A stretch of DNA of 64,000 nt from positions 1,052,501 to 1,116,500 of the forward strand of contig NZ_CP045384.1 of the NCBI RefSeq assembly GCF_009363615.1. The letters are read 5' to 3'. Under the pieces are notes generated by a model that searched no databases, was not told the origin of the DNA, and saw only the letters and a program-made list of their open reading frames with translations. This document shows, one piece after another, positions 25,833 to 34,852 of this stretch. A program made the translations under genes and the position numbers. Origin of the DNA: Ruegeria sp. THAF33. Lineage in GTDB: Bacteria; Pseudomonadota; Alphaproteobacteria; Rhodobacterales; Rhodobacteraceae. Within the stretch, counting starts at the first letter, position 1. Every line of letters begins with the position of its first letter.

Positions 25833-27317
25833 TTAGAACAGTGATCCCTGATCCGGGGTGTCCGGCCTGGGTTTCTTCGAGGGTGATTTCGCGCCCGGGC
25901 CGGTGCTGAGAACACCATCGGCGAATTCGATCTCGAGCGCCGTTTGTTTGGCGGCCTGAACCTTGGTGGTGATCACATTCCCTTCGGCCCGGACGACTGC
26001 GTATCCGCGGTCCAAAGTGGCTTTGTAGCTCAGCGTCTCGCGCAGGCGGTCCGTCGCTTCGAGTTGCTGTTTGAGGCGGTCCAGTCGCGTGGTTTGGGCC
26101 GTGTGCATTCGATCGCGCAAACGATCGAGGTTTTGCCGCTGCTGGTCGATTTCTCTTTGGATCGGTCGCAAGGACAGGCGCGATGACAGGTTGCGCAGCG
26201 ATTCCTGTCGCGTCGATATCAAACTTCGCAGGGTCGAGGGGCGCAGATGAGCAGACAATTCCACCACTTGCAGGCGACGGTTCTGAACCCCGCGGATCAA
26301 GGCGGGTGTGAGCCGATCTGCAATCAAATCAAGGCGTTGTCTCGGTGTGTTCAACAGGCTGTCCGGGCGCGGCAGGGCGCGGGACAGATCGCGCAGCCTT
26401 TGCGTTCGGCGTTGAACGGCATCCGTTGCCGCGCGGGACAGGCGCGCGGCTTGCTCTTCGGTCCAGGCAAGCAGTTCCATGCGCACCGGAACGGCCAGTT
26501 CGGCGGCCGCGGTGGGCGTCGGCGCGCGCTGGTCCGACACGAAATCAATCAGGGTGGTGTCGGTTTCATGCCCAACGGCCGAGATCAACGGTATGTCCGA
26601 CGCGGCTGCGGCGCGGGCGACGATCTCTTCATTGAAGCCCCAGAGGTCTTCGATCGATCCGCCGCCACGGGCGACGATGATCAGGTCGGGCCGCGGCAAC
26701 GCGCCGCCGGGTGTCAGTTGGTTGAAGCCTTCGATGGCGCGGGCGACCTCGGGGGCGCAGTTGGCCCCTTGAACCGCCACAGGCCAGATCAGCACCTTGC
26801 GCGGGAACCTGTCCCTGAGCCGATGCAGAATGTCGCGGATCACGGCACCGGAAGGGGATGTCACAACGCCAATGATCTGCGGCAGGTACGGCAGGGGTTT
26901 CTTGCGTTCAGGTGCGAACAGACCTTCGGATTCCAGTTGTTTCTTGCGCTTCTCCAGCAGCGCCATGAGCGCGCCCTGACCCGCGACAGAAACCTCATCG
27001 ACGTTCAGGTTGTATTTGGATTGCGCCCCAAAAGCGGTAAGGCGGCCGGTGACGACGACCTCCAACCCTTCTTCGGGCACAACGGACAGGCCGGAAATCT
27101 GACCTTTCCACGTGGTGCAGGCCAAAACGTTCCGGTCGTCCTTGATGTCGTAATAAAGATGCCCGGATCGGGCTTTGAACACGCGCCCAACCTCACCGCG
27201 CACGCGGATTCGGCCGAATGAGCCTTCGAGCGTCCGTTTCACCTCACCCGAAATTTCGGACACTGTGTATTCAGGGGTGTTTTGGCCCGGAATCGGGTCA
27301 TCAAGCAGGTCGGACAT
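25833..27317 (-). CDS. xseA: Exodeoxyribonuclease VII large subunit
   Basis: A 494-residue nuclease subunit that degrades single-stranded DNA. An N-terminal OB fold (YTVSEISGEVKRTLEGSFG, GHLYYDIKDDRNVLAC) precedes the catalytic domain (IGVVTSPSGAVIRDILHRL, IVARGGGSIEDLWGFNEE, ISAVGHETDTTLIDFVSDQR) and a long coiled-coil tail, ending in a Lys/Pro-rich stretch. The start at 27317 is where homology begins, with AAGG upstream; a much longer open frame continues upstream but it is antisense to purD. It is divergent from purD, 75 bp apart. Confidence 0.95.
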   Translation of the reverse strand: MSDLLDDPIPGQNTPEYTVSEISGEVKRTLEGSFGRIRVRGEVGRVFKARSGHLYYDIKDDRNVLACTTWKGQISGLSVVPEEGLEVVVTGRLTAFGAQSKYNLNVDEVSVAGQGALMALLEKRKKQLESEGLFAPERKKPLPYLPQIIGVVTSPSGAVIRDILHRLRDRFPRKVLIWPVAVQGANCAPEVARAIEGFNQLTPGGALPRPDLIIVARGGGSIEDLWGFNEEIVARAAAASDIPLISAVGHETDTTLIDFVSDQRAPTPTAAAELAVPVRMELLAWTEEQAARLSRAATDAVQRRTQRLRDLSRALPRPDSLLNTPRQRLDLIADRLTPALIRGVQNRRLQVVELSAHLRPSTLRSLISTRQESLRNLSSRLSLRPIQREIDQQRQNLDRLRDRMHTAQTTRLDRLKQQLEATDRLRETLSYKATLDRGYAVVRAEGNVITTKVQAAKQTALEIEFADGVLSTGPGAKSPSKKPRPDTPDQGSLF

Positions 27318-27392
27318 TTCAGCGCCTTGTTTCAAATGCGCGCCCAGCTTAGAACGCCGCGCAGGCAAGGCCAAGCAGATCGGAGAGCTTTC

Positions 27393-28661
27393 ATGAATAT
27401 CCTCATTCTCGGCAGCGGAGGGCGCGAACACAGCCTGGCATGGGCAGTGCTGCAAAACCCCAAATGTGATCGCCTGATCGTTGCTCCGGGGAATGCGGGG
27501 ATCGCGCAGATCGCGGATTGTGCCGCTCTGGATATTGAAAACGGCGGGGCTGTTGTCGGCTTTGCCGAAGAAAATGCGATTGATTTCGTGATCGTCGGGC
27601 CCGAGGCGCCTTTGGCGGCCGGAGTGGCTGATCGGTTGCGCGAAGCCGGAGTATTGGTTTTTGGACCCTCGGCCGAGGCGGCAAAGCTGGAAGCGTCGAA
27701 AAGCTTCACCAAGGAAATCTGCGACGCGGCCAACGCCCCCACCGCAGCTTATGCCCGGTTTACCGAAGCCGAACCCGCCAAAGCCTATATCCGCGAACAG
27801 GGCGCACCAATCGTGGTCAAGGCTGATGGTCTGGCCGCAGGCAAGGGCGTTATCGTTGCGATGGACGAAAAGACCGCACTGGACGCCATTGACGACATGT
27901 TCGGCGGTGCGTTTGGCGGTGCCGGTGCGGAAGTCGTCATTGAAGAATTCATGGATGGCGAAGAAGCCTCGTTGTTCGTTCTTTGTGATGGTGAGGACAT
28001 TCTTTCTGTCGGGACGGCCCAGGATCACAAACGGGTTGGCGAGGGCGATACCGGGCTGAACACGGGCGGGATGGGCGCGTATTCTCCGGCGCCGGTGTTG
28101 AGCGAAGAGGTGGAGGCGCGCGCGATGGAAGAGATCGTGCGCCCCACCATCGCCGAGATGAAGCGTCGGGGAACGCCGTTTCAGGGCGTTCTTTATGCAG
28201 GTTTGATGATCAAGGACGGGCAGCCAAGGCTGGTTGAATACAACGTCCGCTTCGGTGATCCGGAATGTCAGGTATTGATGATGCGGTTGGGCGCGCAGGC
28301 GATGGACCTGATGCACGCCGCCGCCGAAGGCAGGTTGGGTGAGATGCGGGTGAATTGGGCGGATGACCATGCCATCACGGTGGTAATGGCCGCCAATGGC
28401 TATCCGGGTGCTTACAAGAAAGACACTGCGATCAAAGGGCTCGAAGGCCTGCCCGAAGACAGCCGGAACATGGTATTCCACGCTGGTACAAAGAGTGTCG
28501 ATGGAAAGGTGCTTGCATCGGGCGGGCGCGTGCTGAACGTGACCGCCCGTGGGAACACGCTGCAAGAGGCGCGCGACCGGGCCTATGAAATGGTTGAAGC
28601 TGTGGATTGGCCTGACGGGTTTTACCGGCGCGATATCGGGTGGCGTGCTCTGGATGGTTGA
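27393..28661 (+). CDS. purD: Phosphoribosylamine-glycine ligase
   Basis: A complete 422-residue ATP-grasp enzyme making glycinamide ribonucleotide, the second step of purine synthesis. Motifs: NILILGSGGREHSLAWA at the start, VVKADGLAAGKGVIVA, VIEEFMDGEEASLFVL, GGMGAYSPAP and EYNVRFGDPECQ (metal-binding Glu/Asn). The ATG at 27393 begins exactly at the family start. Repeat copy C lies immediately after its stop. Confidence 0.97.
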   Translation: MNILILGSGGREHSLAWAVLQNPKCDRLIVAPGNAGIAQIADCAALDIENGGAVVGFAEENAIDFVIVGPEAPLAAGVADRLREAGVLVFGPSAEAAKLEASKSFTKEICDAANAPTAAYARFTEAEPAKAYIREQGAPIVVKADGLAAGKGVIVAMDEKTALDAIDDMFGGAFGGAGAEVVIEEFMDGEEASLFVLCDGEDILSVGTAQDHKRVGEGDTGLNTGGMGAYSPAPVLSEEVEARAMEEIVRPTIAEMKRRGTPFQGVLYAGLMIKDGQPRLVEYNVRFGDPECQVLMMRLGAQAMDLMHAAAEGRLGEMRVNWADDHAITVVMAANGYPGAYKKDTAIKGLEGLPEDSRNMVFHAGTKSVDGKVLASGGRVLNVTARGNTLQEARDRAYEMVEAVDWPDGFYRRDIGWRALDG

Positions 28662-28662
28662 C

Positions 28663-28790
28663 GGGGCAGGGGCTTTGCCCCCTCGGCCTTGCGGCTTCCC
28701 GGCGCTGCGCGCGTTCGCGGTCGAAATCGTCCACTGGACGATTTCCTTTCAACCGCTCACGCCCCGGGATATTTTTGGCCAGATGAAGAG
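28663..28790 (+). repeat. Dispersed extragenic repeat, copy C
   Basis: Hairpin GGGGCAGGGGCTTTGCCCC (28663-28681), then a GC-rich spacer containing further short inverted repeats (GCGCTGCGCGC; TCGTCCACTGGACGA), then the core CCCCGGGATATTTTTGGCC with AGATGAAG. It fills the gap between purD and the FG-GAP-like gene, which converge here. Confidence 0.75.
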
Positions 28791-28795
28791 GCGGA

Positions 28796-29538
28796 TCAGC
28801 AGTTCAGGGCTTGGGCAAGGCTTTTGCGGCCGTTGAACGGGCCCCGGTCGGATGTGATCCAGCCGTCGTCGTAGAAGACGCTGACGATCCGCGTCCAGTC
28901 GGCGCTGGCCACGATCAATTCCGGGCGGTCGCCGCAGGTGCGCAGGCCACCGGAAATGAAATCTTCACCGATCCTGTGGTTGGTCAATCCGGGCAGAGCC
29001 GCGATTTCGGTCAGGGCGTTGTCTTTGTAGCGCCAGATGCGCAGCGTTTTGGCCAAGTGAGGGCGATCGACATAGGCGATCTCGATATGTCCGTCGCCGT
29101 CCAGGTCGGCTGCCCCGGTCGGGGCGAGCCAGCGGAAGCGGGTACCGATATGAGGCGTGGCCGCGATCTTGTCTCCGGCGGCGTCGTAGATCGCAAGTTG
29201 AGCCCCTGATTTGTCGTGGGATTCAACGACAATTGCTTCGCGCGCGCCGTCCAGGTTGACGTCTGCCAAACGCGGAGCGAGGTCTTCGAACACGCGATCC
29301 TGCGGCAGTCGAACAGTTACGACCGTAGTGTCGGTCGTAAATTCCATCGCGCCATATTCGATCGTGTCACCCAGGACGCCATGGGCGTAACGGGTGGTTG
29401 GTTCTGTGAAGCGGGCGTCGTTTATGGTTTCCGCCGCGCCAGCTTGTGGCAGCGCGAGCCAAAGTCCGAAAGATAGCAAAGCGCCGCGTGCCCGACGTTG
29501 CCAAAAGCGGCGGGGCAGGCGCGGCGCATCGTTGTGCA

Positions 29539-29539
<1 letters not shown>
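28796..29539 (-). CDS. Exported FG-GAP/VCBS-repeat protein
   Basis: A 247-residue protein with a basic start and signal peptide (RGALLSFGLWLALPQAGAAE). The mature part has the calcium-loop signatures of beta-propeller FG-GAP repeats: LADVNLDGAREAIVVES near 90 and GAADLDGDGHIEIAYVD near 145, with two weaker blades. It probably folds as a small periplasmic propeller; ligand unknown. Its ATG overlaps the ferredoxin stop by one base (TGATG), so the two are co-translated, although a functional tie is not obvious. Confidence 0.82.
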
Positions 29540-29928
<389 letters not shown>

Positions 29929-29989
29929 TCATTTGCGACTCAGCGCGCCGTGTATGGACTTTCTTGTTGTTTGTTCTATTTTTGTTCTC

Positions 29990-30382
29990 ATGCTTGTTAC
30001 ACCCATTCGCCCTGTGGTTTCAAACCGGGATTGGCCGCGCCCGCCGTCCTGTCTGCCCTCCAGCCAACTGGATTCCCCGCCCGAGGGCGCGCGCGTGGCT
30101 GTGGCCGGGCTTGTGATCCTGCGGCAGAGGCCGGGGACGGCCAAGGGCGTGATCTTTCTGACGCTTGAAGATGAGACCGGGATCGTGAATGTGGTGGTCT
30201 GGCGCAAAATCTACGAACGGTTCCGCCGTGCGGTGATTTCGGGGCGTTTGCTGAAGGTGACGGGCCGGATGCAGCGGGCGCATTCAGTGACCCATGTGAT
30301 TGCGGAAGAAATCGAGGATATTTCGGGGATGCTGGATATGCTGGTGCAGGGCGCAGGGGCGGCCTGCCGTGACGGACAATAG
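29990..30382 (+). pseudogene. Remnant of an error-prone DNA polymerase (DnaE2/ImuC) C-terminus
   Basis: An open frame whose last 100 codons are the OB-fold end of DnaE2: EGARVAVAGLVILRQRPGTA, KGVIFLTLEDETGIVNVVVW, GRLLKVTGRMQR, HVIAEEIEDIS. The polymerase, PHP and other domains (about 1,000 residues) are missing; the codons before about 30077 do not resemble the family. No imuA or imuB genes are nearby. It is most simply the tail of a deleted imuA-imuB-dnaE2 cassette; a free-standing OB-fold protein is less likely. Confidence 0.7.
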
Positions 30383-30607
30383 CGAGCGGCTGCCTTGCCG
30401 CCTTGCGCACAGCAAGACCTGTGCGCTGATGAATGTCGGTAAGTTTCCGCATATCACGCTGGGTCAAAGGCGCTTTTCCGCCAATTCGGCATTGGTCGGT
30501 CGACTCTTTGATGCCGTGTTAGTACTGCGGGCATCTCTATGCGTCGGCCTGTGTCTGAACGCAGGCGCGACGGCACGCTACTCAACATCTTCTCAGAGTC
30601 AGTTCAG
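30383..30607. other. Intergenic stretch without recognisable feature
   Basis: The 225 bp between the DnaE2 remnant and the next open frame show no open frame of note, clear hairpin or promoter. It appears to be part of the same decayed zone. Confidence 0.4.
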
Positions 30608-30994
30608 ATGCCCGAAGTAACACGAAATGGATCGTTCGAAAAAACCGTCCAGCTGGATGAGAGCCAGATTGCCGGTCGCCTTGGCGAACTGTTGGAGCAT
30701 ACGCGTTCAAAAGGATACGTGCATACCGCCAGAATGATCGAGGAAGCGTTGAGTGCCCACTCTTTCGAGCGCAGACACCTTGGGAACACCCAAAAATACC
30801 TCTCGGAATTGCAGCGTCTAAAGCGCAAAGAGATGACACGCTTGGTGCGGGAAACGGATGGGAAGAAGCAAGCGGCTTTTATTCTGACACCCCGGATGCG
30901 CGTTGACCACAGAAATCCTGCCGCGCTGCGCAGTGGAGCTTGGAGGAACACCCCGATGCCTTTCCCGGCGGAACCCGAATTCAAGTTTCGCTAG
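30608..30994 (+). CDS. Hypothetical protein, unrecognised
   Basis: A 128-residue, strongly basic, helical protein (QIAGRLGELLEHTRSKGYVH, ARMIEEALSAHSFERRHLG, KYLSELQRLKRKEMTRLVRE) with a Pro/Phe-rich tail and no signal peptide. I do not recognise the family. The start at ATG 30608 is chosen because the 23 codons before it look random; no strong ribosome site is seen. Standing alone in a decayed zone, it could be a real orphan, a regulator-like relic, or a fortuitous frame. Confidence 0.45.
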   Translation: MPEVTRNGSFEKTVQLDESQIAGRLGELLEHTRSKGYVHTARMIEEALSAHSFERRHLGNTQKYLSELQRLKRKEMTRLVRETDGKKQAAFILTPRMRVDHRNPAALRSGAWRNTPMPFPAEPEFKFR

Positions 30995-31063
30995 CCGAAC
31001 CTGCCGTGGCCAAGGCGGACAGGGCTGATGATCCGCGTCAATCCAAACGGGTTTTCAACGCAG

Positions 31064-31762
31064 TCATCTCTTGAACAAGACCTCCTGCGCCTGCTTGTCA
31101 CGATTGTCTCCTCGTAGCTCTGCGTGCAGAGCGCGCCCGGCCTGAACACCGGGGCGGGTGCCGACGGTCTTCAGCCATCGCGCAAAGTGGGGTTTGTCCT
31201 CCAGCACTTGCTGCTGCCCTTCCCACAGGCTGGCCCAGCCCCAGATCGACATGTCTGCAATCGAATAGAAGTCTCCGGCAACGTATTCGTTCTCGGCCAG
31301 CCGTCTGTCGAGCACCCCGTACAAACGACCGACCTCGGCCCGGTAACGATCTTTGGCATAGGGCAGGTCCTGTGGCGGGTTCAGTTGCGGGGCGTATTTC
31401 AGGAAGTGATGCGCCTGACCGGCCATCGGGCCAACACCGCCCATCTGCCACATCAGCCATTCTTCGACGGCGATCCGATCACGCTCGGTCCTGCCATAGA
31501 ACTGCCCGGTCTTGCGGGCCAGATACATCAGAATTGCCCCGCTTTCAAAAACCGAGATCGGTGCACCATCCGGCCCGTCAGGGTCCACGATTGCGGGCAT
31601 CCGGTTGTTCGGGGCAATTTTCAGGAACTGCGGGTCGAACTGATCGCCCTTTCCGATATCGACCAGATGCGTGGTGTAGGGCAGCTCCATCTCTTCCAAG
31701 GCGATGGACACTTTCCAGCCGTTCGGTGTGGGCCAGAAGTACAGATCAATCGGGTCGGCCAT
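31064..31762 (-). CDS. Glutathione S-transferase, YfcG/YghU-like
   Basis: A 232-residue disulfide-bond-reductase type GST. The N-terminal thioredoxin-like domain contains LYFWPTPNGWKVSIALEEM, where the Thr-Pro-Asn of TPNG is the signature of the Nu-class (YfcG) active site, then NRMPAIVDPDG and SVFESGAILMYLA (glutathione-binding Glu-Ser). The helical C-terminal domain has WLMWQMGGVGPMAGQAHHF, also typical. The ATG at 31762 follows AGGAGA. It is divergent from the riboswitch-controlled metZ. Confidence 0.92.
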   Translation of the reverse strand: MADPIDLYFWPTPNGWKVSIALEEMELPYTTHLVDIGKGDQFDPQFLKIAPNNRMPAIVDPDGPDGAPISVFESGAILMYLARKTGQFYGRTERDRIAVEEWLMWQMGGVGPMAGQAHHFLKYAPQLNPPQDLPYAKDRYRAEVGRLYGVLDRRLAENEYVAGDFYSIADMSIWGWASLWEGQQQVLEDKPHFARWLKTVGTRPGVQAGRALHAELRGDNRDKQAQEVLFKR

Positions 31763-31851
31763 GTGTTCTCCTGATGTTGAAGGGATCATGCGGGTTTCTG
31801 CCGGTTCGGCAAGGGCCGCTTACGAAAGCGTGACCGAAACGCAGGCCGGGC

Positions 31852-31880
31852 TTGACCGCAAACCGCCCGGGGCGTATTGC
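31852..31880 (+). promoter_or_regulatory. Likely sigma-70 type promoter of metZ
   Basis: TTGACC (31852-31857), a 17-bp spacer and TATTGC (31875-31880). Transcription would start near 31887, just before the SAM-II aptamer, which makes the placement convincing. Confidence 0.55.
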
Positions 31881-31892
31881 CATACCAGAGCT

Positions 31893-31947
31893 TCGTGGCG
31901 ATTTGTTACCGGATTGCGGGCCACGCTAAACAACACCGCTAAAAGGT
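31893..31947 (+). ncRNA. SAM-II riboswitch
   Basis: Matches the alphaproteobacterial SAM-II (metA) motif. P1 forms from CGTGGC (31894-31899) and GCCACG (31920-31925); the pseudoknot pairs TTGTT (31903-31907) with AACAA (31929-31933); the conserved CGATTTG and CTAAACAA...CGCTAAA strings are present. It binds S-adenosylmethionine to shut down methionine synthesis and sits in front of metZ, a usual target. Confidence 0.92.
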
Positions 31948-31955
31948 CAGGATGA

Positions 31956-31991
31956 AAGACCCCTTTCGCTTGGCCGCGTCTGGGGTTTTTT
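31956..31991 (+). terminator. Terminator-like hairpin between SAM-II aptamer and metZ
   Basis: AAGACCCC can pair with GGGGTTTT (one G-U pair) around an 18-base loop, followed by further T residues. Nine bases after the aptamer, it may serve as a transcription attenuator. A second small hairpin (GCCTC / GAGGC, near 31996-32010) precedes the metZ ribosome site. Confidence 0.55.
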
Positions 31992-32024
31992 GTTTGCCTC
32001 TGCCGGAGGCTGAAAGGGAATGAG

Positions 32025-33230
32025 ATGAGCGAGAACTGGAACAAACGCACCCAAGCCGTCCATGGCGGTGTCCGCCGCAGTCAGTACAACGAGGTGAGCG
32101 AGGCGATTTTCCTGACGCAGGGCTTTGTGTACGAAACTGCCGAACAGGCCGAAGCCCGGTTTCTGGAATGCGGCCCTGATGAGTTCATCTATGCCCGCTA
32201 TGGCAACCCGACGGTCTCGATGTTCGAACAGCGCATCGCGGCCCTTGAAGGTGGCGAGGATGCGTTTGCGACGGCTTCGGGCATGGCGGCGGTGAACGGT
32301 GCGCTGACCTCGATGCTGAAGGCCGGGGACCATGTTGTTTCAGCAAAGGCACTGTTCGGGTCCTGCCTGTACATTCTGGAAAACATCCTGACCCGTTTTG
32401 GCGTCGAGGTGACCTTTGTAGACGGCACCGATCTGGAGCAATGGAAGGCAGCGATCCGCCCGGACACCAAGGCGGTCTTCTTCGAGTCGATGTCGAACCC
32501 GACTCTTGAAGTGATCGACATCGCATCCGTGTCCAAGTTGGCCCATGCCGTCGGGGCGATTGTGGTGGTGGACAACGTGTTTTCGACGCCCGTCTTTTCG
32601 CGCGCGATGGAACAGGGCGCGGATGTGGTCGTTTATTCGGCGACCAAGCATATTGATGGGCAGGGGCGTGCGCTGGGCGGTGTCATCATCGGCACCAGGG
32701 ATTTCATCCGCGGAACCGTCGAGCCGTATCTGAAGCATACCGGCGGCGCGCTCAGCCCGTTCAATGCCTGGGTCATGCTCAAAGGTCTGGAAACCATGGC
32801 GCTGCGCGTCAATGCGCAGGCCGACAGCGCACAACGGATCGCAGAGGCGCTGGAAGGGCATCCCGCGTTGGCGCGCACCCTTTACCCCGGTTTGAAGACC
32901 CACGCGCAAAATGCTCTGGTTCAATCGCAACTTGGTGGAAAAGGCGGGACCGTGTTGTCCCTGGATATCAAGGGCGGCAAGGACGCGGCTTTTGCTTTCC
33001 TGAATGCGCTGACCATTCCTGTGATCTCGAACAATCTGGGCGATGCCAAGTCGATCGCAACGCACCCGGCGACCACAACGCACCAACGTCTCAGCGATGC
33101 GCAGAAGGACGAGTTGGGCATTACGCCGGGCCTGATCCGTTTTTCCGTAGGCCTGGAAGACGCCAGAGACCTGCTGGCAGACATCCAGCAGGCATTGGAG
33201 GCTTCGCAGAAGCAAACAGCAGCACAGTGA
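32025..33230 (+). CDS. metZ: O-succinylhomoserine sulfhydrylase
   Basis: A 401-residue PLP enzyme of the Cys/Met metabolism family that makes homocysteine from O-succinylhomoserine and sulfide. Features: YARYGNPTVSMFEQRIAALE, FATASGMAAVNGAL, the VVDNVFSTPVF Asp that contacts PLP, and the Schiff-base lysine in VVYSATKHIDGQGR. The C-terminal VISNNLGDAKSIATHPATTT and RFSVGLEDARDLLADI are typical. Regulation by SAM through the riboswitch is visible in the leader. AAAGGGA precedes the ATG. Confidence 0.95.
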   Translation: MSENWNKRTQAVHGGVRRSQYNEVSEAIFLTQGFVYETAEQAEARFLECGPDEFIYARYGNPTVSMFEQRIAALEGGEDAFATASGMAAVNGALTSMLKAGDHVVSAKALFGSCLYILENILTRFGVEVTFVDGTDLEQWKAAIRPDTKAVFFESMSNPTLEVIDIASVSKLAHAVGAIVVVDNVFSTPVFSRAMEQGADVVVYSATKHIDGQGRALGGVIIGTRDFIRGTVEPYLKHTGGALSPFNAWVMLKGLETMALRVNAQADSAQRIAEALEGHPALARTLYPGLKTHAQNALVQSQLGGKGGTVLSLDIKGGKDAAFAFLNALTIPVISNNLGDAKSIATHPATTTHQRLSDAQKDELGITPGLIRFSVGLEDARDLLADIQQALEASQKQTAAQ

Positions 33231-33462
33231 CAAGCCTCTTACCACTAGGGGTCGTCGCGTTGTCTGTGAACGGGGCGTCTTTTCGGGTGGTGTTCGCGGT
33301 TGAAGCCTGGCCTTTGTGTCTGCGAAAGGCGTATTTCGTTGCAGAATGACGGTTTTGCGCCGGTTTTTTCAATCCGGACTGCTATTGCCTGCGTATTGGG
33401 TTAAACTGGTAAATCACCTGCAGTCGTATATATTTCTACGACCAATCGAGGAACCGCAGCCG

Positions 33463-34566
33463 ATGAACATTCACCCGCGCGACATTGATGAGACCCCGGA
33501 TCAGGAAAAAGCCGCCGAGGCCCTGAAAGTTCTGCGGCAATGGGCGGAATCTGCGACGGCATCCGAGATCAGCCAACTGGATCCGGCTATTGCGCGGCTG
33601 GTGCCCGGCCTGACCCGGGTGAACTATCCTTCGCTTTCGCGCGAGTACCCGGAGGGTTTCTCGGTTGACGCGGATTACCGAGCGTCGTTGCCCGACTTGC
33701 AAAACGGCCCGTCCAGCTTGATACGCGGTGCCAAGCAGCAGATCCAGCATGTTGGCATCTCGAACTTTCGCCTGCCGATCCGTTTCCATCGGAAAGATGG
33801 GGAAGACCTGACGCTTGAGACATCTGTTACGGGCACCGTCAGCCTTGAGGCCGAGAAAAAGGGAATCAATATGTCCCGGATCATGCGGTCTTTTTACAAA
33901 CATGCCGAGCGTACATTCAGCTTCGAAGTCATGCAGGCGGCGCTTGACGACTACATGACCGATCTGGACAGCTTTGACGCACGTATCCAAATGCGGTTTT
34001 CTTACCCCGACAAGGTCAAGAGCCTGAGATCGGGTCTGGAAGGATATCAATATTACGACATCGCTCTGGAACTGGTTGAGACGGGCGGTGTGCGCCAGAA
34101 GATCATGCACCTGGACTATGTCTATTCCTCGACCTGCCCGTGCTCTCTGGAGTTGAGCGAACATGCCCGTGTCATGCGGGGACAATTGGCAACACCGCAT
34201 TCGCAACGATCTGTCGCGCGAATTTCCGTGGTCGTGGATTGCGATGCCGATTGTCTTTGGTTTGAAGACCTGATCGAGTTGTGCCGACGCGCGGTGCCGA
34301 CCGAAACTCAAGTTATGGTCAAACGCGAAGACGAACAGGCTTTTGCCGAGTTGAACGCAGCCAATCCGATTTTTGTCGAAGATGCGGCGCGCTTGTTCTG
34401 CGCCGAATTGCTGGCAGATCATCATGTTGGTGATTTCCGGATAATAGCCAGCCATCAGGAAAGCCTGCATAGCCACGACGCTGTGTCGATTCTGACCGAA
34501 GGCCCAACCTTTGCGGCATCCAGCTTGGATCCAAGATTGTTCAACACTTTGTTTCACGTTGGGTGA
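33463..34566 (+). CDS. folE2: GTP cyclohydrolase I type 2 (FolE2)
   Basis: A 367-residue member of the FolE2 (DUF198) family, the zinc-independent enzyme that converts GTP to 7,8-dihydroneopterin triphosphate for folate. Family sequence includes VGISNFRLPIRF, a TGTVSLEAEKKGINMSRIMR stretch, the STCPCSLELSEHA cysteine motif, TPHSQRS, and a C-terminal FRIIASHQESLHSHDAVS. The start at 33463 (NIHPRDID) follows GAGGA; 49 further in-frame codons upstream are not family-like. FolB and FolP for later folate steps are encoded at 51-53 kb. FolE2 is often induced under zinc limitation, but no Zur site was recognised. Confidence 0.94.
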   Translation: MNIHPRDIDETPDQEKAAEALKVLRQWAESATASEISQLDPAIARLVPGLTRVNYPSLSREYPEGFSVDADYRASLPDLQNGPSSLIRGAKQQIQHVGISNFRLPIRFHRKDGEDLTLETSVTGTVSLEAEKKGINMSRIMRSFYKHAERTFSFEVMQAALDDYMTDLDSFDARIQMRFSYPDKVKSLRSGLEGYQYYDIALELVETGGVRQKIMHLDYVYSSTCPCSLELSEHARVMRGQLATPHSQRSVARISVVVDCDADCLWFEDLIELCRRAVPTETQVMVKREDEQAFAELNAANPIFVEDAARLFCAELLADHHVGDFRIIASHQESLHSHDAVSILTEGPTFAASSLDPRLFNTLFHVG

Positions 34567-34630
34567 ACACCGCCGTGTAAGCGATTAGGATTTAATCAGA
34601 GATTTCGGCGGTAGGCGTTCTTTTGCCGCA

Positions 34631-34706
34631 ATGCAGCAAAAATGCTGCATTTGCGCAGTCGTTTGTTGTATATCTATCGTGAATGCAGCAGCTGGATGCT
34701 TGCAAT
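34631..34706. promoter_or_regulatory. TGC-rich PhaR-like operator region
   Basis: A perfect inverted repeat ATGCAGCA-AAAA-TGCTGCAT (34631-34650) is followed at once by CTGCATTTGCGCAG, and at 34683-34706 by a second cluster (ATGCAGCAGCTG, ATGCTTGCAA). PhaR, the polyhydroxyalkanoate-responsive repressor of phasin genes in Paracoccus, binds TGC-rich CTGC-N-GCAG sites of this kind. The gap 34567-34852 holds nothing else. Confidence 0.5.
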
Positions 34707-34852
34707 TTGATTGGCTGGCCGCCCCGAAAAGGATGCCGAGACGTGAGACGCCTTGGACTGCAAGACCGCGACCACCGTTCGAGAAATCGAAGAGGGCAAG
34801 GCGTTTTATCCATCACATTTGGGCTGCATCGTTATTACAGGAGAAGCATGTA

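Noticed and set aside
27318..28565. 416-codon upstream extension of xseA
   Set aside because: It is the antisense of purD; XseA homology begins at 27317, which has its own ribosome site.
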